Below, piece after piece: positions 37,466 through 49,282 of a stretch of 64,000 nt of DNA (the stretch's first letter is position 1; every line of letters starts with the position of its first letter). A program made the position numbers and the translations under genes. The DNA is from Nymphalis io. Its lineage: Eukaryota; Arthropoda; Insecta; Lepidoptera; Nymphalidae. A model generated the notes under the pieces. It ran no database searches and was not told where the DNA came from. It saw only the letters and a list, made by a program, of their open reading frames with translations. The DNA lies in assembly GCF_905147045.1 (NCBI RefSeq), contig NC_065889.1, forward strand, positions 9,243,001 to 9,307,000, given 5' to 3'.

Positions 37466-39201
37466 TCGTATAGTTCTTATGAGTTTTAAGACTAACCTAC
37501 TTACAGCTAACTTAAATATCTTCTGATTCATACGAAATATTCTGTAATTTTTAGTACTTACACTTGCTTTTATCAGATATACATAGGTATGTATATTAAG
37601 TTTTATACAACAATAACGTAGAAAAACGTACCTATAAACAAGAAATTTTTCCTGAATTCAAAATCAATATACTTAAAAACAATAATAATGTTTGCGATCA
37701 AAATACTTAGAGAATAAAAATCAAATCTGAATTTAATATGATAATTGTACAAATACACTTATAATAAACTAAATATCAGACCATTACACCGGTAATTTAA
37801 ACACACAAAATAATTATTTTGTCACATTATACATACATAATAAATACCAGGGTCTCAGAAATCGGAAGTAGTAATTTTAATTAAATTACGTTTACATAAT
37901 ATATACCAGAAATGCCTCAGGCTCTGTTCATTGAGATGAGGGTCTAGTAGTTGGAGCTAATGTACGCGTAAAAGATAATAAAGGTTACACTACACGTACG
38001 TTAATATTTGTAACACTAATTATTATGAAGTACTGTAGGTAGGAAACATTCTGATGCCTTGCCAGTTACAAATGTAAGCATTTGCCTAAGATAAATAATA
38101 TATTTTAGTTATTCTTGTTTCGTTCGTTTCAAGTTTGGCCTTTGAATGTCAAGTAACTAATAATTTGTTCTCTAATTATTTATACCAAAGTTTAACATAA
38201 TTTAGTTTTAGGTTGATTAAATCGTATCATATCTGTAGATACATTAGTTTTTTTTTATTATCAGGATAGTAAAAGTGGTCATCCAGACATTACCAATATT
38301 ACTACTAAATATTTTTTTACTTTATTAAAGTGTTAGTAATGTGGGCTACTGCCTACTATAAATATAAATCACAAGCAAATTGTTATAACGATTAGTTTTA
38401 AGCAATTAATTTCATATTTATGTAAAACTATACTAGATAACACACTAAATTACTTATTTCAATAATTGCGTTATAGCACTCATAGGTTAGGAAATCGTGA
38501 TGATGTAAAGCATAAACTTTTATTTCTAGATACGTGATATAGAAGATAGAGAACTGGATTCAGAACAAATTGAATTCCCGTTGACAGATGCACTTCTACC
38601 GCAAAAAAGTATAGCCGACTTCAAGCTCTTAGCCTTGCAAATCGAATACAAACTAACAAACCAACCTATTTTAAAAATATTTTCTAGAGAAACAGCGTAA
38701 CAAATAAAGTATTCCTTCAGTTCCGTTCTTTTCTCATAACTTTTTCATCCGCATTTTATTACTTTCAAACTGACTGACTACACATATTTATATTTTAAAC
38801 TAATAGCAATTGCTTTTTTATTAGCAAATATTGTTATTATTTCTTTAAGATACATATATTTCTTTTATCTGATACGTACTAGATATATTGTAGAAAAGAT
38901 TTCATAAATTATAATCTAAAATGTAATGAAATAGCCAAAACACGCAACGCTATTGTCGAAGATTTCAAATCATGAGGACAGGATTATTACGATACGGACT
39001 ATGAACACCGATCTTATTTCCTAAATACGACGTTTTCAGGCCATTCTCAAGATGTTGTTAGAGAGCAGAGCTGATAAGAAAAAATTATAAACCATGTACT
39101 TAAGAACAATCATGCAACACACACAAAAGCGTGTAGAGAATTCAAGAGGTGTTGACTTCCTGTGAAAAAAAGCTTTTAGCATAAATTGAATAAGCACTTA
39201 C
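37466..39201. other. AT-rich non-coding DNA
   Basis: No gene seen. Presumed intron directly downstream of the minus-strand exon 39202-39338. Confidence 0.4.
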
Positions 39202-39338
39202 TGCCAATGAAAGGGTCCAGTGATCCCATCCTTGAGTCGGTCCTTAAGAGAGCGCTGTCGAGAAGGTCCAGGACCGGGTGGTAGCATGCCGGCCCCGGGT
39301 GGCACGGTGTTGGATGGCGCACGCGCAGGTGACGACAT
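39202..39338 (-). CDS. Candidate alternative first coding exon (45 codons + 2 nt), unidentified protein
   Basis: ATG at 39338-39336 is preceded in frame by TAA twelve bases upstream, so translation cannot start earlier in this exon. The frame (MSSPARAPSN..., then a Pro/Gly-rich stretch, then RQRSLKDRLKDGITGPFHW) runs to CA|GTAAGT, a perfect donor at 39201-39200, ending in phase 2. The peptide is disordered and Pro/Gly-rich at first, then has a short basic amphipathic segment. The phase is identical to that of the exon at 9599-10152, which suggests alternative promoters feeding one common second exon left of the window. I do not recognise the gene. Moderate local GC content supports coding status. 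Confidence 0.72.
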
Positions 39339-39480
39339 CACGAACTTTTAAGAGCTGCGCCAGCGCAATATCACACACGCTTGCACATTAATATGACATC
39401 ACTGAATCGGCAAGCACCATTACAAACGCGCGCTGCAACATAACAGACCACCCAAGCCACATAAATAAAGCGAAGCATCA
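39339..39480 (-). promoter_or_regulatory. 5' UTR/promoter of the 39.2 kb exon
   Basis: A GC-rich stretch (39340-39460) lies immediately upstream of the ATG on the minus strand. No TATA box is recognised. It is taken as 5' UTR or core promoter by position only. Confidence 0.35.
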
Positions 39481-39822
39481 AAACAAAAATCAAATAGGTG
39501 AATACAAGGGTGATAAAGCAAATAGTCCTACGGAAAAATCATACAAAAATAAATAAGAAATGTGCAGTAAAAAGCGTGTAACGTGTAACAAATTAAAATA
39601 TAACTGTGTTAAAGGCGTATCAATATCAATAGCGGAAAATATTAATATTTTTCCTCAGTTCCGAATTTTTAGTGATCGGTATTATAAGTCGACACAGGAA
39701 AATAGTTTTATTTTAATAGGTTATAAAATTATTAAAAGGACAGACGAATTAATTTTAAACATTAAAAATAACAGTATGTATGAAAAAAAAACTTCTTTAA
39801 CATCAATATACTATAGGTACTA

Positions 39823-39827
<5 letters not shown>

Positions 39828-39868
<41 letters not shown>
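39828..39868. repeat. (AT)n microsatellite
   Basis: About 20 AT dinucleotides run directly into the 5' end of the family B copy that follows. Confidence 0.9.
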
Positions 39869-39870
<2 letters not shown>

Positions 39871-40122
39871 GGAAGGCGGACGAGCATATTGGCCACCTGA
39901 TGGTAAGTGATCACCAAACGCCCTTTGACATTGGCATTGTAAGAAATGTTAACCATCGCTTACATCACCAATGCGCCACCAACCTTGGGAACTAAGATGT
40001 TATGTCCTTGTGCCTGTAATTACACTGGCTCACTCACCCTACAAACCGGAACACAACAATACCAAGTACTGTTGTTATGCGGTAGAATATCTGATGAGTA
40101 TGTGGTACCTACCCAGACGAGT
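39867..40122 (+). repeat. Family B interspersed repeat
   Basis: A near full-length copy in plus orientation: 'ataggaaggcggacgagc', 'tggccacctgatggtaag', 'ccaccaaccttgggaact', 'aaccggaacacaacaatac', 'ggtacctacccagacgag'. Frames at 39946-40159 are shadows. Confidence 0.8.
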
Positions 40123-40775
40123 TTATAAATTACCATACAAAACGCCTTCAAGATTTTAATAGCAATTACGTGTTGCAGTAAATTTATTATAAGTACTCTT
40201 AAGATTTTTTAGGCTATCGGATTTAAATATTTACGGACAGGTTTTGAGACGGATACTATACACAACATTCCATCGTTGTATCGAACAACAATAACGACAT
40301 ACAAGTCACTTTATACATGCCAAACCTGTTTACTGATGTCGTGTACATTCAATAGAATATGGTCTACAATAATGTTCAACGTCTTATTTTTAAAATATTT
40401 ATATTATCCTAAGCAATTACTTAGAAAATTGAAGTTGTATGTAAATTTTCAATAATTTAACTTAGACAGTTGGACTAAGCCTTTTAAAAATGAAAAGAAA
40501 TATTAACCAACCAATTAACTTATAATAACCAATTAATTTATAATAAACTTAATTGTCATGAAATTAAGATAGCGGTAGTAATAAATATCGATGTATATAG
40601 TTATTAAAAAAAGTAATTTAATTAAAAAATATATAATATATAAATAAAACTATTATTCATATCTTATTCATGGACTGTACACATACCATATATTTATAAT
40701 GTTAGTTAACAAAGAATGCACCAAAAACAGCGCAAACTATCTCACAATGCGCATTTCTTGTTTCTCTATATTGAT
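40123..40775. other. AT-rich non-coding DNA
   Basis: Nothing recognised. Confidence 0.4.
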
Positions 40776-41052
40776 AATGATTGAGCCGGTTGGCGTGGTT
40801 GGTAGAACACTTGCCTTTCACGCCGAAGGTTGTGGGTTCGATTCCCACCCAGGACAGACATTTGTGTGCATGAACATGAATGTTTGTCCTGAGTCTGGGT
40901 GTAATTATCTATATAAGTATGTATTTACAAAAAAAAAAGTAGTATATGTAGTATATCAGTTGTCTGATTTCCATAGCACAAGCTTCGTACAAGCTTAATT
41001 TGGGATCAGATGGCCGTGTGTAAAAATGTCCCAGGATATTATTATTATTATA
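40776..41052 (+). repeat. tRNA-derived SINE, family C
   Basis: The head 'gagccggttggcgtggttgg' and the B box GGTTCGATTCC at 40835-40845 are tRNA-like. The anticodon-arm stretch 'cttgcctttcacgccgaagg' most resembles tRNA-Glu. The 3' end is 'gtaaaaatgtcccaggatat' followed by ATT repeats. A truncated second copy lies at 63898-64000. It is not a functional tRNA gene, since the 5' half does not pair properly with the acceptor end. The 99-codon frame at 40699-40998 is a shadow. Confidence 0.8.
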
Positions 41053-41750
41053 ATAACACAACTTAATAATAAACTAAACTAAATATTATTTTCCTCTACG
41101 CGTAAATCCTATTATAAATGTTAATACATAACAGTTAATTACTTCCTCAGTCATAACACGAGACACCTTTAAGTCGTTCTAAGAATATAAGAGTAACGTG
41201 TGAAAAATAAATTATGCATTTCTGCTTCAGCGCACCGTTGTTACTATGTACCAACATGACCAAATGTTAATATTCTCGTGTAGGTGTAGCCAGTAGGTAT
41301 ACCTCAAGTCAAGCATAAGGAAAATTTTTAAATCGTCGAGATAAAATATCAGAGACGTGCGTATTCTGTATAGTGCTTGTAACAAACATTATCTTATAAT
41401 ACAAACAAGTTCTCGAAGGTAATATATAATAATAAATAGCTATTTATTTAATCTATACTCTGTAACCACTAGAGTAGTATTTTCTATTCATTCAAAAAGG
41501 TTGATATACTTTAAAATTAATATTTAATTAAGCAAACATTTTAAAGCAATAATTAATACAAAGAGAACAACGAAATAACATTCCGCGACATTTTGTAAGA
41601 AGTATAAATTCAAAGTTATTAGAGTAACAAACGTCGTTTTATATCATACCTTTTCCCAAAAACGACGAAAATAATTATTACTGATGTCAATTAATTAAGC
41701 AATAATCTATTTTATATTAATTCATTGATGACAATTAATTTTATAATAAA
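41053..41750. other. AT-rich non-coding DNA
   Basis: Nothing recognised. Confidence 0.4.
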
Positions 41751-41951
41751 TTAGACGTCGTATTCATGAGTAAACGACTCATCAACGAAGAGATTGAATA
41801 TCAAAAGCTTGCCAGTCGTACAAGGTACTGCATACTCGTATTCAATGTCTAACAAATTTATGACGTCGTCACACCATTGTGCAACGTCCGCCCGCGACAG
41901 TCCATTATCTGACACCGCTTCCTCTCGCGTGCAATATTCTTGAAGCCCCAT
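41751..41951 (-). CDS. Candidate small protein or terminal exon (66 codons)
   Basis: An ATG-to-TAA frame (MGLQEYCTREEAVSDNGLSR...) encodes an acidic 66-residue peptide. It has Cys near 7, 27 and 44 and an amphipathic helix-like middle (about 20-37). Codon use is more balanced than in the random frames nearby, and GC content is locally raised. About 450 bp upstream on the same strand lies a TATA box (42405-42414) and a CTTAC|GTAAGG donor (42348|42347). TTTAAG just before the start codon could be the matching acceptor, though its pyrimidine tract is weak. No signal peptide. No family recognised. It could instead be the last exon of a longer gene. Confidence 0.4.
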   Translation of the reverse strand: MGLQEYCTREEAVSDNGLSRADVAQWCDDVINLLDIEYEYAVPCTTGKLLIFNLFVDESFTHEYDV

Positions 41952-42254
41952 CTCAACTTAAAGCAATTTGTTATATGTACGTCTAAGTGCTAAGATAAAA
42001 TGTACCACGTACATACATTATACATATTGGACCATGCCAAATATATATAAGTTTATATTTCATATGGTGAATTTATACCCTCGGTTTAACGAGCCAAATT
42101 GTAATTGCCTTGGCTTCGACTGTTATAGTCAATTGCATAATTTCAGTTAACTAAGCAACATATAAAAATTGTAGTTTACAAAGCTACAATTATTTATCCC
42201 TCTGCATCAAGTTAAACGAATAAGTTTGTACAATTATCTTTAGTTACGATTACA

Positions 42255-42450
42255 GTAAAAACCGGGCGACAGCAAGAGAAGGCAGGTATCGATCGGCCCT
42301 AACCTCAGCCCGCGGCGCCCCCGCCCTCACTAGCCCGCGTGCCTTACGTAAGTCCAGCTGATCGCACCCACCCTGTAACCTTGGCAACGAGCTCCGTGCA
42401 CGCGCTTTTATATAGCATTGAAAACATTCTTCTCTCCGAGCGTCGAGGTG
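42255..42450 (-). promoter_or_regulatory. TATA-containing promoter and possible first exon
   Basis: On the minus strand TATATAAAAG (42414-42405) is a textbook TATA box. It is followed by a GC-rich stretch with a consensus-like donor at 42348|42347. A start about 30 bp downstream of the TATA, near 42385, would give a short untranslated exon leading to the 66-codon frame at 41951. The overlapping 80-codon frame (42250-42492) spans the TATA box itself and is therefore unlikely to be the product. Confidence 0.45.
42405..42414 (-). promoter_or_regulatory. TATA box TATATAAAAG
   Basis: Exact match to the strong TATA consensus on the minus strand, with GC-rich flanks (GCGCGTGC directly downstream), unlike the AT-rich background that yields chance matches. 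Confidence 0.55.
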
Positions 42451-42492
42451 TTCGATTTCTAGTAAAATACCTATTTTGTTCAGAATTATCAT

Positions 42493-43599
42493 GTTTCTTT
42501 ATTTATCAAGTACATATCACCTATACATAAGAATTGAATAGATAATAGGGGTTAGATAGAGACTCATTTCCACCCTACCCTACAATGCACTTGAGTGAAT
42601 TTACATATTAACCTACTTAACACCTACGTTCTTGACAAGTTAAATTCTTAGGAATAACAAACGATTTATCTACATCGTGAACATCGCTGTTAACGCAATT
42701 ACCATAATCGATAGTTCTATATAACAATTAATATTCTATTAGATAATAACATTGGAATAATTAGTTACTGAAACAGTATTTTTCTATTGTCATACCAAAA
42801 GAGCCGAGTTTACGTAGGTACAAGTAATTCATCGGGAAGCGAGAGCAGCGGAAACAAAAAAACTGATGGAATACAAAAAATTACCAAAAGCATCCCTGAA
42901 CTACGTTGCAAAGTAGAACCGACTTGTGCTTTTATACATCTTCTATACACTATACACTATACCCACGTATTGGATAGACTACATAATCAAACGTGTAGAT
43001 TTCAATATATATCCAAGTGAGTTTACTTCATAGTAGAGAAACACCACATTAAAGAACAAATGACTTATTTCGTTATTTTTAGTATGATTTTCCATAAAGA
43101 AAATATAACTATAAAACTATATCGAATAATACAACTTAGTTACCAAAGCTATTATAATTCTTATCAAATTGGCATGTGTGTCAATATGCTAATCACCTAG
43201 ATTTTCACGGATTATTTTGCTTTTCGATTATAATAACTTAAGCGCAAATAATATATGTTATAACAATTATATATAAGGGACTAATTTTAAAATATTATGT
43301 ATCATACACAACTAACAAAACCAAACTTTCACATGTCGCTCTTATATCACTTAACATAAACTAAAACATCAACGCCTAATACTTTCATTGCGTCTATTTA
43401 TTTACTATGAGTTGCATCATGATTGAATTGTTCAATGTTTAACTAAACAAATGATTCTAACGATTCTAAGTGATAACAATGGGTCTATTTTTTATGATTA
43501 AAATAATAAATGGTAATGATAACATCCCTAAAATGTTAGATGACTGATTTTATGTGCAGAAGCTTCTAGTGTGGTCCATGCATCGATGCAACGAACCAA
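42493..43599. other. AT-rich non-coding DNA
   Basis: No gene seen. The plus frame 42787-43020 (77 codons) is Ser/Lys-rich in its first half but has no recognisable features. Confidence 0.35.
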
Positions 43600-43800
43600 T
43601 GTGCGAAATTCGCATGAAGAAGCGCTGACGGTGGATTAAACGGCATATCGCGCACACGTCTACTTCGATGGCTGGAAACGTGCAACTGTACGAAAGAGAA
43701 GAGCTCAGAGGGGAGCGCGGTGTAGGCGGCGCATGACGATGGCGCCCGACGTGGGCCTCACCCTTTCGCCTCCTCTTTATAATCACTGAACGATTTATCG
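43600..43800 (-). promoter_or_regulatory. GC-rich island with TATAAA, candidate promoter
   Basis: A CpG-rich 180-bp block is preceded on the minus strand by TATAAA at 43781-43776. An 84-codon minus frame (43550-43804) covers the same block, but its Arg/His/Pro-rich sequence looks like a translated GC island. A donor-like GGTGAGG lies just downstream of the TATA. Confidence 0.3.
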
Positions 43801-45375
43801 ACATCGTTGAAATTTACAGTGTCGCCAATAAATTTATCATAATAAAATATGATAATTAAGAGGCAATGTTTTATGATGTTATGATATGAAGATTCTAATC
43901 AACAACAAAAAAAATGGAATACTAATTCTTAAGTGTATTATCAAATATTCGATCTAAATATCAATTTGTGCTTGTTGAATATAAACGTCAAATTTCTCAA
44001 AGATTTCGTTGATGTTTTAAATATAAGTACACGCTACGGAACATAAAATCTTTATAAAATCAGAGATTATGTAATTAATATTTCTTCGTATATAAAAATA
44101 CTTATTTCGATTTACATAATATAAAAAGCAAATAACGTCGAAGTTCACTAAAAATAAAATAAAACGTAGACATTACTTATAATACGTACATTTTTCACAA
44201 AGACACACGAGCTATGTCATTGGCTACACAGGTCAGTATCGATATTGATTTTTAAATTACCTACATTTCGTTGCATCAATGGTTTAGTAGCTCGTATTTA
44301 GACCATCGATTTACTCTACTTTAAGGACCATACCATATAAAGTTAGATTTATTACAATATTCGTTACAATTAACAAAAATATTTTCATATATAAAACAAA
44401 CAAACTTCGTTAATATGGACTATATAACGTAACGATAAGATAGATATAACGTAAAGATAGATATTTTTTGAACAACTTGAACGCTAGACTAGAAGCAGAT
44501 TCGTTTTCGTTTTAAAAGGTTTCTTATTAAATATAGGTATTTTAGTATGTTTAAAATAAGATATTACGATTAGGAAATTCCCAACCCTGCTCAGTTTCTT
44601 TTTCTAGTATCATCTGACTTCATGTTGTACGCATTTATCGTGATTTCATTATCATGAGAGAATTATCAGTATATTTTCCATGTAAAGTAAATCGATTTCA
44701 AATCTAGACAGGAAACCGTGACGTATTTTTAAAGACGACAAAGTATAAACGAAATTCGTATGGGATATGATTTTTTCCAAGATCTATATTACTCAGAATG
44801 GAAACCTTCAAAAAATTCGTATCTCTCGAAACGATCTCTAGAATTTATACCCATTGCTCGTATATATATACATGTTATCGCACATTCTACTCCTTTTTCT
44901 AATGCATTCAATCATTATAAAATGTTTTAACGTTCAAAACTTGCCAATATAATTCCAATAAAAATAACATGTTATACATTAAATAAATTGCTCAAAAAAT
45001 AATGCGTGCATTATTTAAATATATTTCGACATGAAAAAAGTTTCAGAATGTCTATGATTGTCGCAAATTATGCAACGCTTTTTAATGACGTACGTACAGC
45101 ACGAGACAATTGAAAAAAAATAAACCACTGAAGGCATTTAAGAAACTGCGCCCAATCTTTCACTTTCATACTTAAGTTGACGTAAATGACAAATCCTTTC
45201 AGATCACTTTGGACTTAAAGCGATGTAAAATCACACAGGGTTCGTTTCTTGAACCATTTCCATGTCATACTAATATAAATAATAATCTATTGATGATATG
45301 CAATCCTATTATGATAAACTTATTAGTAAGTTAAAAACTTATATTCAACTGTTTAAGAAATGCAGTAATAAAGTA
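43801..45375. other. AT-rich non-coding DNA
   Basis: Nothing recognised. Confidence 0.4.
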
Positions 45376-46636
45376 AGTTGTACAAATAAGTTTCCACCGT
45401 TTTTTTTATCAAAAACTGGTCTTGTCTCGTGAAAGAACGGCACCTTATGGCTTATTCAAAGTATTGTCCATTGCTAGTCACTAATTTTCCCTATCTTACT
45501 GGCAGCATACGGATACCGAATCGGAAGGACGCTTCGTTTTTCGAGGCTATCCACGAATCGATCGAATTTTTGATTTTCATATGATGCGAAGTGCTGCTCA
45601 GATAAGCCATGCGCCATCGATCGGAATAAGTGATAATCTGAAGGGGCAATGTCTGGTGAGTACGGCGGGTGGGGTAAAATTACCCATTTAAATATTTCCA
45701 TAAAGGTTTTCATCGGTTCATCATCAACATGTGGTCGCGTGTTGTCATGTAGCAAAATCAACTTCTAGTGTTTCTGCTGGTACAGCGGCCGTTTTTTCTT
45801 AAGGGCTCGGCTTAAATCTCATCAATTGTGTTTGGCAGATAACCTCTGTAAATATTTCGTTCGGTTTGAACAACTCATAGTACACGACACCAAGCTGGTC
45901 CTACCAAATACATAAGAGTTTTTTCTATGAACATTCGTCTTTGCTGTCGATTTTGCAGCATTTCCATGTGGTTCCCAGCTTACCAGTCTATAACCATGCC
46001 ATGTCCATACCATGCAAAAAACCCTTGTATTTATGCCTGGCAAGCAGGCACACGTAAAGAATCGGCGTTTAATGCTTAACAGCTTCAGTTCATATGGGAC
46101 CCAATTCTCATGCTTTTGGATTATTCCAAACGATTTTCATTTTAACGATTCCAAGCGATTTGAAATTGCTTATTAAGTCACTCCTAATGTGAGTGCAAGT
46201 TCTTCTTGCGTTCAGCTTCGATCTTCTTACAATAATGCCTCCAATGCCGTATCTTCATTCACTTGCGGCCTTCCGCTGCTTTCTTTGTCTTCGACTCACC
46301 GTTCTTTAACTTTTGGAAGCACTCACGAGAACTTCTCTAACTTATAGCAGCCTTACCATTTACTTGTACCAGCAAAAATGCGCTTCTGCTGCAGATTTCT
46401 TCAATTTAAAGAAGTAAATAAAAAAATCCGCTAATGACGTTTATTTGGCTCAAAACTGGACATTTTCACACGAAGAAAAGTATCTAATGCTGATACAAAT
46501 TGGCTAATACTACGAAATCACAGTATTGCAAGAAATCACAATCTTATGATAAGACGATTTACATTTGAACATTTTAACCAAAATTTACGGGTAGAACCAT
46601 CTTTTGTCAAACGGCGGAAACTTATTTGTACACCTA
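45376..46636 (-). mobile_element. Decayed mariner-family transposon (about 1.26 kb)
   Basis: Imperfect terminal inverted repeats bound the element: TGTACAAATAAGTTTCCACC at the left (from 45379) and TGTACAAATAAGTTTCCGCC read inward from the right (from 46632). TA dinucleotides sit at or near both ends. The transposase is on the minus strand and about 1.2 kb long, the usual mariner size. It is interrupted: the recognisable C-terminal part is 45474-45761, and an earlier part (45822-46043 and around it) sits in other frames. Mariner elements move by cut-and-paste through a DDD transposase. This copy cannot make one. Confidence 0.88.
45474..45761 (-). pseudogene. Mariner transposase, C-terminal fragment
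   Basis: The fragment holds HDNTRPH with the second catalytic Asp (residue 6 of the frame) and YSPDIAPSDYHLF with the third (residue 42), followed by RSMAHGL and a decayed C-terminus. The two Asp are separated by 35 residues, whereas mariner is defined by 34. An extra residue seems to lie in the VDDE stretch after HDNTRPH, probably a decay indel. Upstream the frame is lost to frameshifts, so this is a pseudogene. Confidence 0.85.
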
Positions 46637-49282
46637 ATAAAATAGGCTGTTAAACAATATCTTTAAATAAGTCCTATTTGGCTTGCTTTTAAATAAATTT
46701 TGGAAATTAAATTTGGAATTTAGATTAAAGCTTTAAATGCAATTGATAACTTGAGATGAAGTGTCATTAAAAACCAAAACTGTTTATCATTTCTTACTGT
46801 GTTAACTTAGTTAGTTACACCTCATAAATTGACATATAAACACAGTCTACATATGGCTTAGAACTATTTTAAAAATCATAAGATATTGATATTTCAATGT
46901 GTTCAAGGTTTTAATAATAATGTAGTTATTATTGTAGTATAATTTATTTTTTATTATATTCATTTAAAAAAGAATGAGGTTAAAAATATGTTATGAAAGT
47001 TGTTTTTTTATTATTTGTAATTTTTATACATCGAAGTTGTAAAATTTACCGAAGTTTAAATTGTTATAATTTGGTTTTGATGATTATAAACCTGCTTCTT
47101 ATTAAATGCTCATCACACATTTTGTTTAAAATATTTTATACGCATCTGATTCCAGTGATTAAGACTTTTATTTCTTTGTTTACAAATATTTCACAGAATC
47201 AAAAAAAGAATATGCAAAACAAAAGTCTGTTTTGCCACAAGTGTATATTTAACAAATTAATTTTATGATGAAGAGTAAAGAAAAAATTTTTAAATTATAT
47301 GAGCTTTAAAACCATCACACATGAACAAAGTAGTGGCCATCTTTGTCTAATGGCATCTGTAATAGTGTAAGTTATGTAGTTTATAAAATGGAAAATTATG
47401 TATTATGTATTATGTAGTTTATAAAATGGAAAAGGTATATATAATTTGTATAAAGTTACAAAGTTTAAAAGGCAGATGTGAATAATTATAATAAAACAAA
47501 ATAAGGTAGACTTGTAATACTCTATAAGCAGATAAAATGTACATTATCATTCAGATTCAACAAACAAAAATAAAATTCTTATCTGTAATTTAACAGACAT
47601 CTGTTTGGAAGCTCATTATGGGTAACATTATGTACTTTTCCTATGTAATAATAATTATTCAATGTTAAAAATGATTAATAAGATTGAACTTTATAACTTT
47701 CTAACTCCTTTAATTACCTACTCTTATATATATTTTTATCTTTTTAAAACCTTGACTTTTATAACAAGCTTCTTATAATTGTTATTGATAAAAAAGACTC
47801 GATGGATACAACAATGTTTGCTTCTTATTGATAATGCATGTACAGAAATATTCAAATATGATTTTAATAATAACATGATTTTTTTACCTATGTTTTAATA
47901 ATAATTGAAGATTTAAATGATGGGTTTTGCCTTTTTAATAATACATAAGAAATATTTATTTTTGATACCGGTCTTTATAATGTTACGTATTGCATTATTG
48001 ATTTAATTTTAAGAAAAAATATGAATATACTATACAATTCAAAAATATGTTTTTATTGAAAACAATTACATGAAGAATACACATATATTAAAATAAATAA
48101 AAGAATATTGAAAATATATTATAAATTTGTTTTTTATTTTTTCAGTAATATAAATGATTGGTTTTTGTTATAGATATGGCCAGACCGTGTTTTCGAAAAT
48201 TTTGTATATATTAGTAAATTCGATTTTCTTCCTTAGTCAATAGAATTTCTTATATTTATATAATTTCTAAATAACAAAAAATAAAGTAGAGCTTAAATTT
48301 AAAAGTATACTTACATGTTTTTATAATATCAGGAACTGCTGACGACAATAACAATCACACTAAAATAATAATAAAGTCAGTAAGGCAAAAACATTTTTTC
48401 TTTACACCGGCTCATGCGAAATAACATAAAATACCAAATATATAAGCACTTTTTTAATATGTATGAATAGAATTCGAATCAAAAATTTATATTTTTTTAC
48501 TCTCAAAACATTAAGGAACAATATTTAATTTTTAACTCTAATAGTTTCAATCCGGTTAATTTATTTACAATAAAACAAAGAAAGTCTATGCATCATTTTT
48601 AAACAAATCAACTCGAGCAAGTTTTATTACACAGAGTAATTTGGGCGTTTTGCCTTGATAAAATGCACTTTTTATGTAGAAGTCAATAAAAACTAACAGG
48701 AGTCAGGATTACAGGAACTATATACTTCTGCGCGTATTTGTCAAATTGTCAATTTTTCTCACTCACAAACTACGCTTTTGTTGCTTTAAAAACAAGGGCG
48801 TAAGAGCCATCTAGTATGAGTACTATGCACTTATGCAAACGGTTTTGTAACGTGAGGCCCTACCTTAAATACATTACCATAAAGGAAGAGTGCTTGAACT
48901 AAAAAACTTAACCTTATATTATTATGTATTTATAAATATTTCATTTTTGAAGTTATATACATTGACATAAAGGTAAAATATCTAAATCCAAATTAAAATA
49001 ACTATTGCAAAAATGATGACCCCGTGAAATGGTGGCATTAGGGGGAACATATTATCAAAGTTACATCACAATCACAAAGAAAAGTCTAGTAACGCACACA
49101 CATTAATTTTTATATAAAATATTTCAGGGCAAGCTTTTTTATGTTTAAATAAAAAAAAAAAACATCAAAATTATTAAACAAAGACAACAAAAGAATAATA
49201 AATATTTATTTGAAAATTCTCTAACAAATATATTAATATAATCCTTTATTGTATAAGAATCATTTCATTCAATGATAATTGA
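46637..49282. other. Very AT-rich non-coding DNA
   Basis: No gene seen. The 91-codon plus frame at 46993-47268 is Phe/Ile/Leu-rich chance coding. A 25-bp direct repeat ('tatgtagtttataaaatgg' and neighbours) occurs twice around 47375-47435. Positions 48640-48880 are slightly GC-richer and unassigned. Confidence 0.4.

Noticed and set aside
40781..40853. tRNA-Glu-like sequence
   Set aside because: It is the head of a SINE (repeat body and tail follow, second copy at window end), not a functional tRNA gene.
45822..46043. 73-codon minus frame as a separate gene
   Set aside because: It is a frame-shifted piece of the mariner transposase region.
46993..47268. 91-codon hydrophobic frame
   Set aside because: Phe/Ile/Leu/Lys composition is what AT-rich random DNA gives. 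No splice or promoter context.
47370..47440. Short direct repeat of about 25 bp
   Set aside because: A local slippage duplication in AT-rich DNA, with no further structure.
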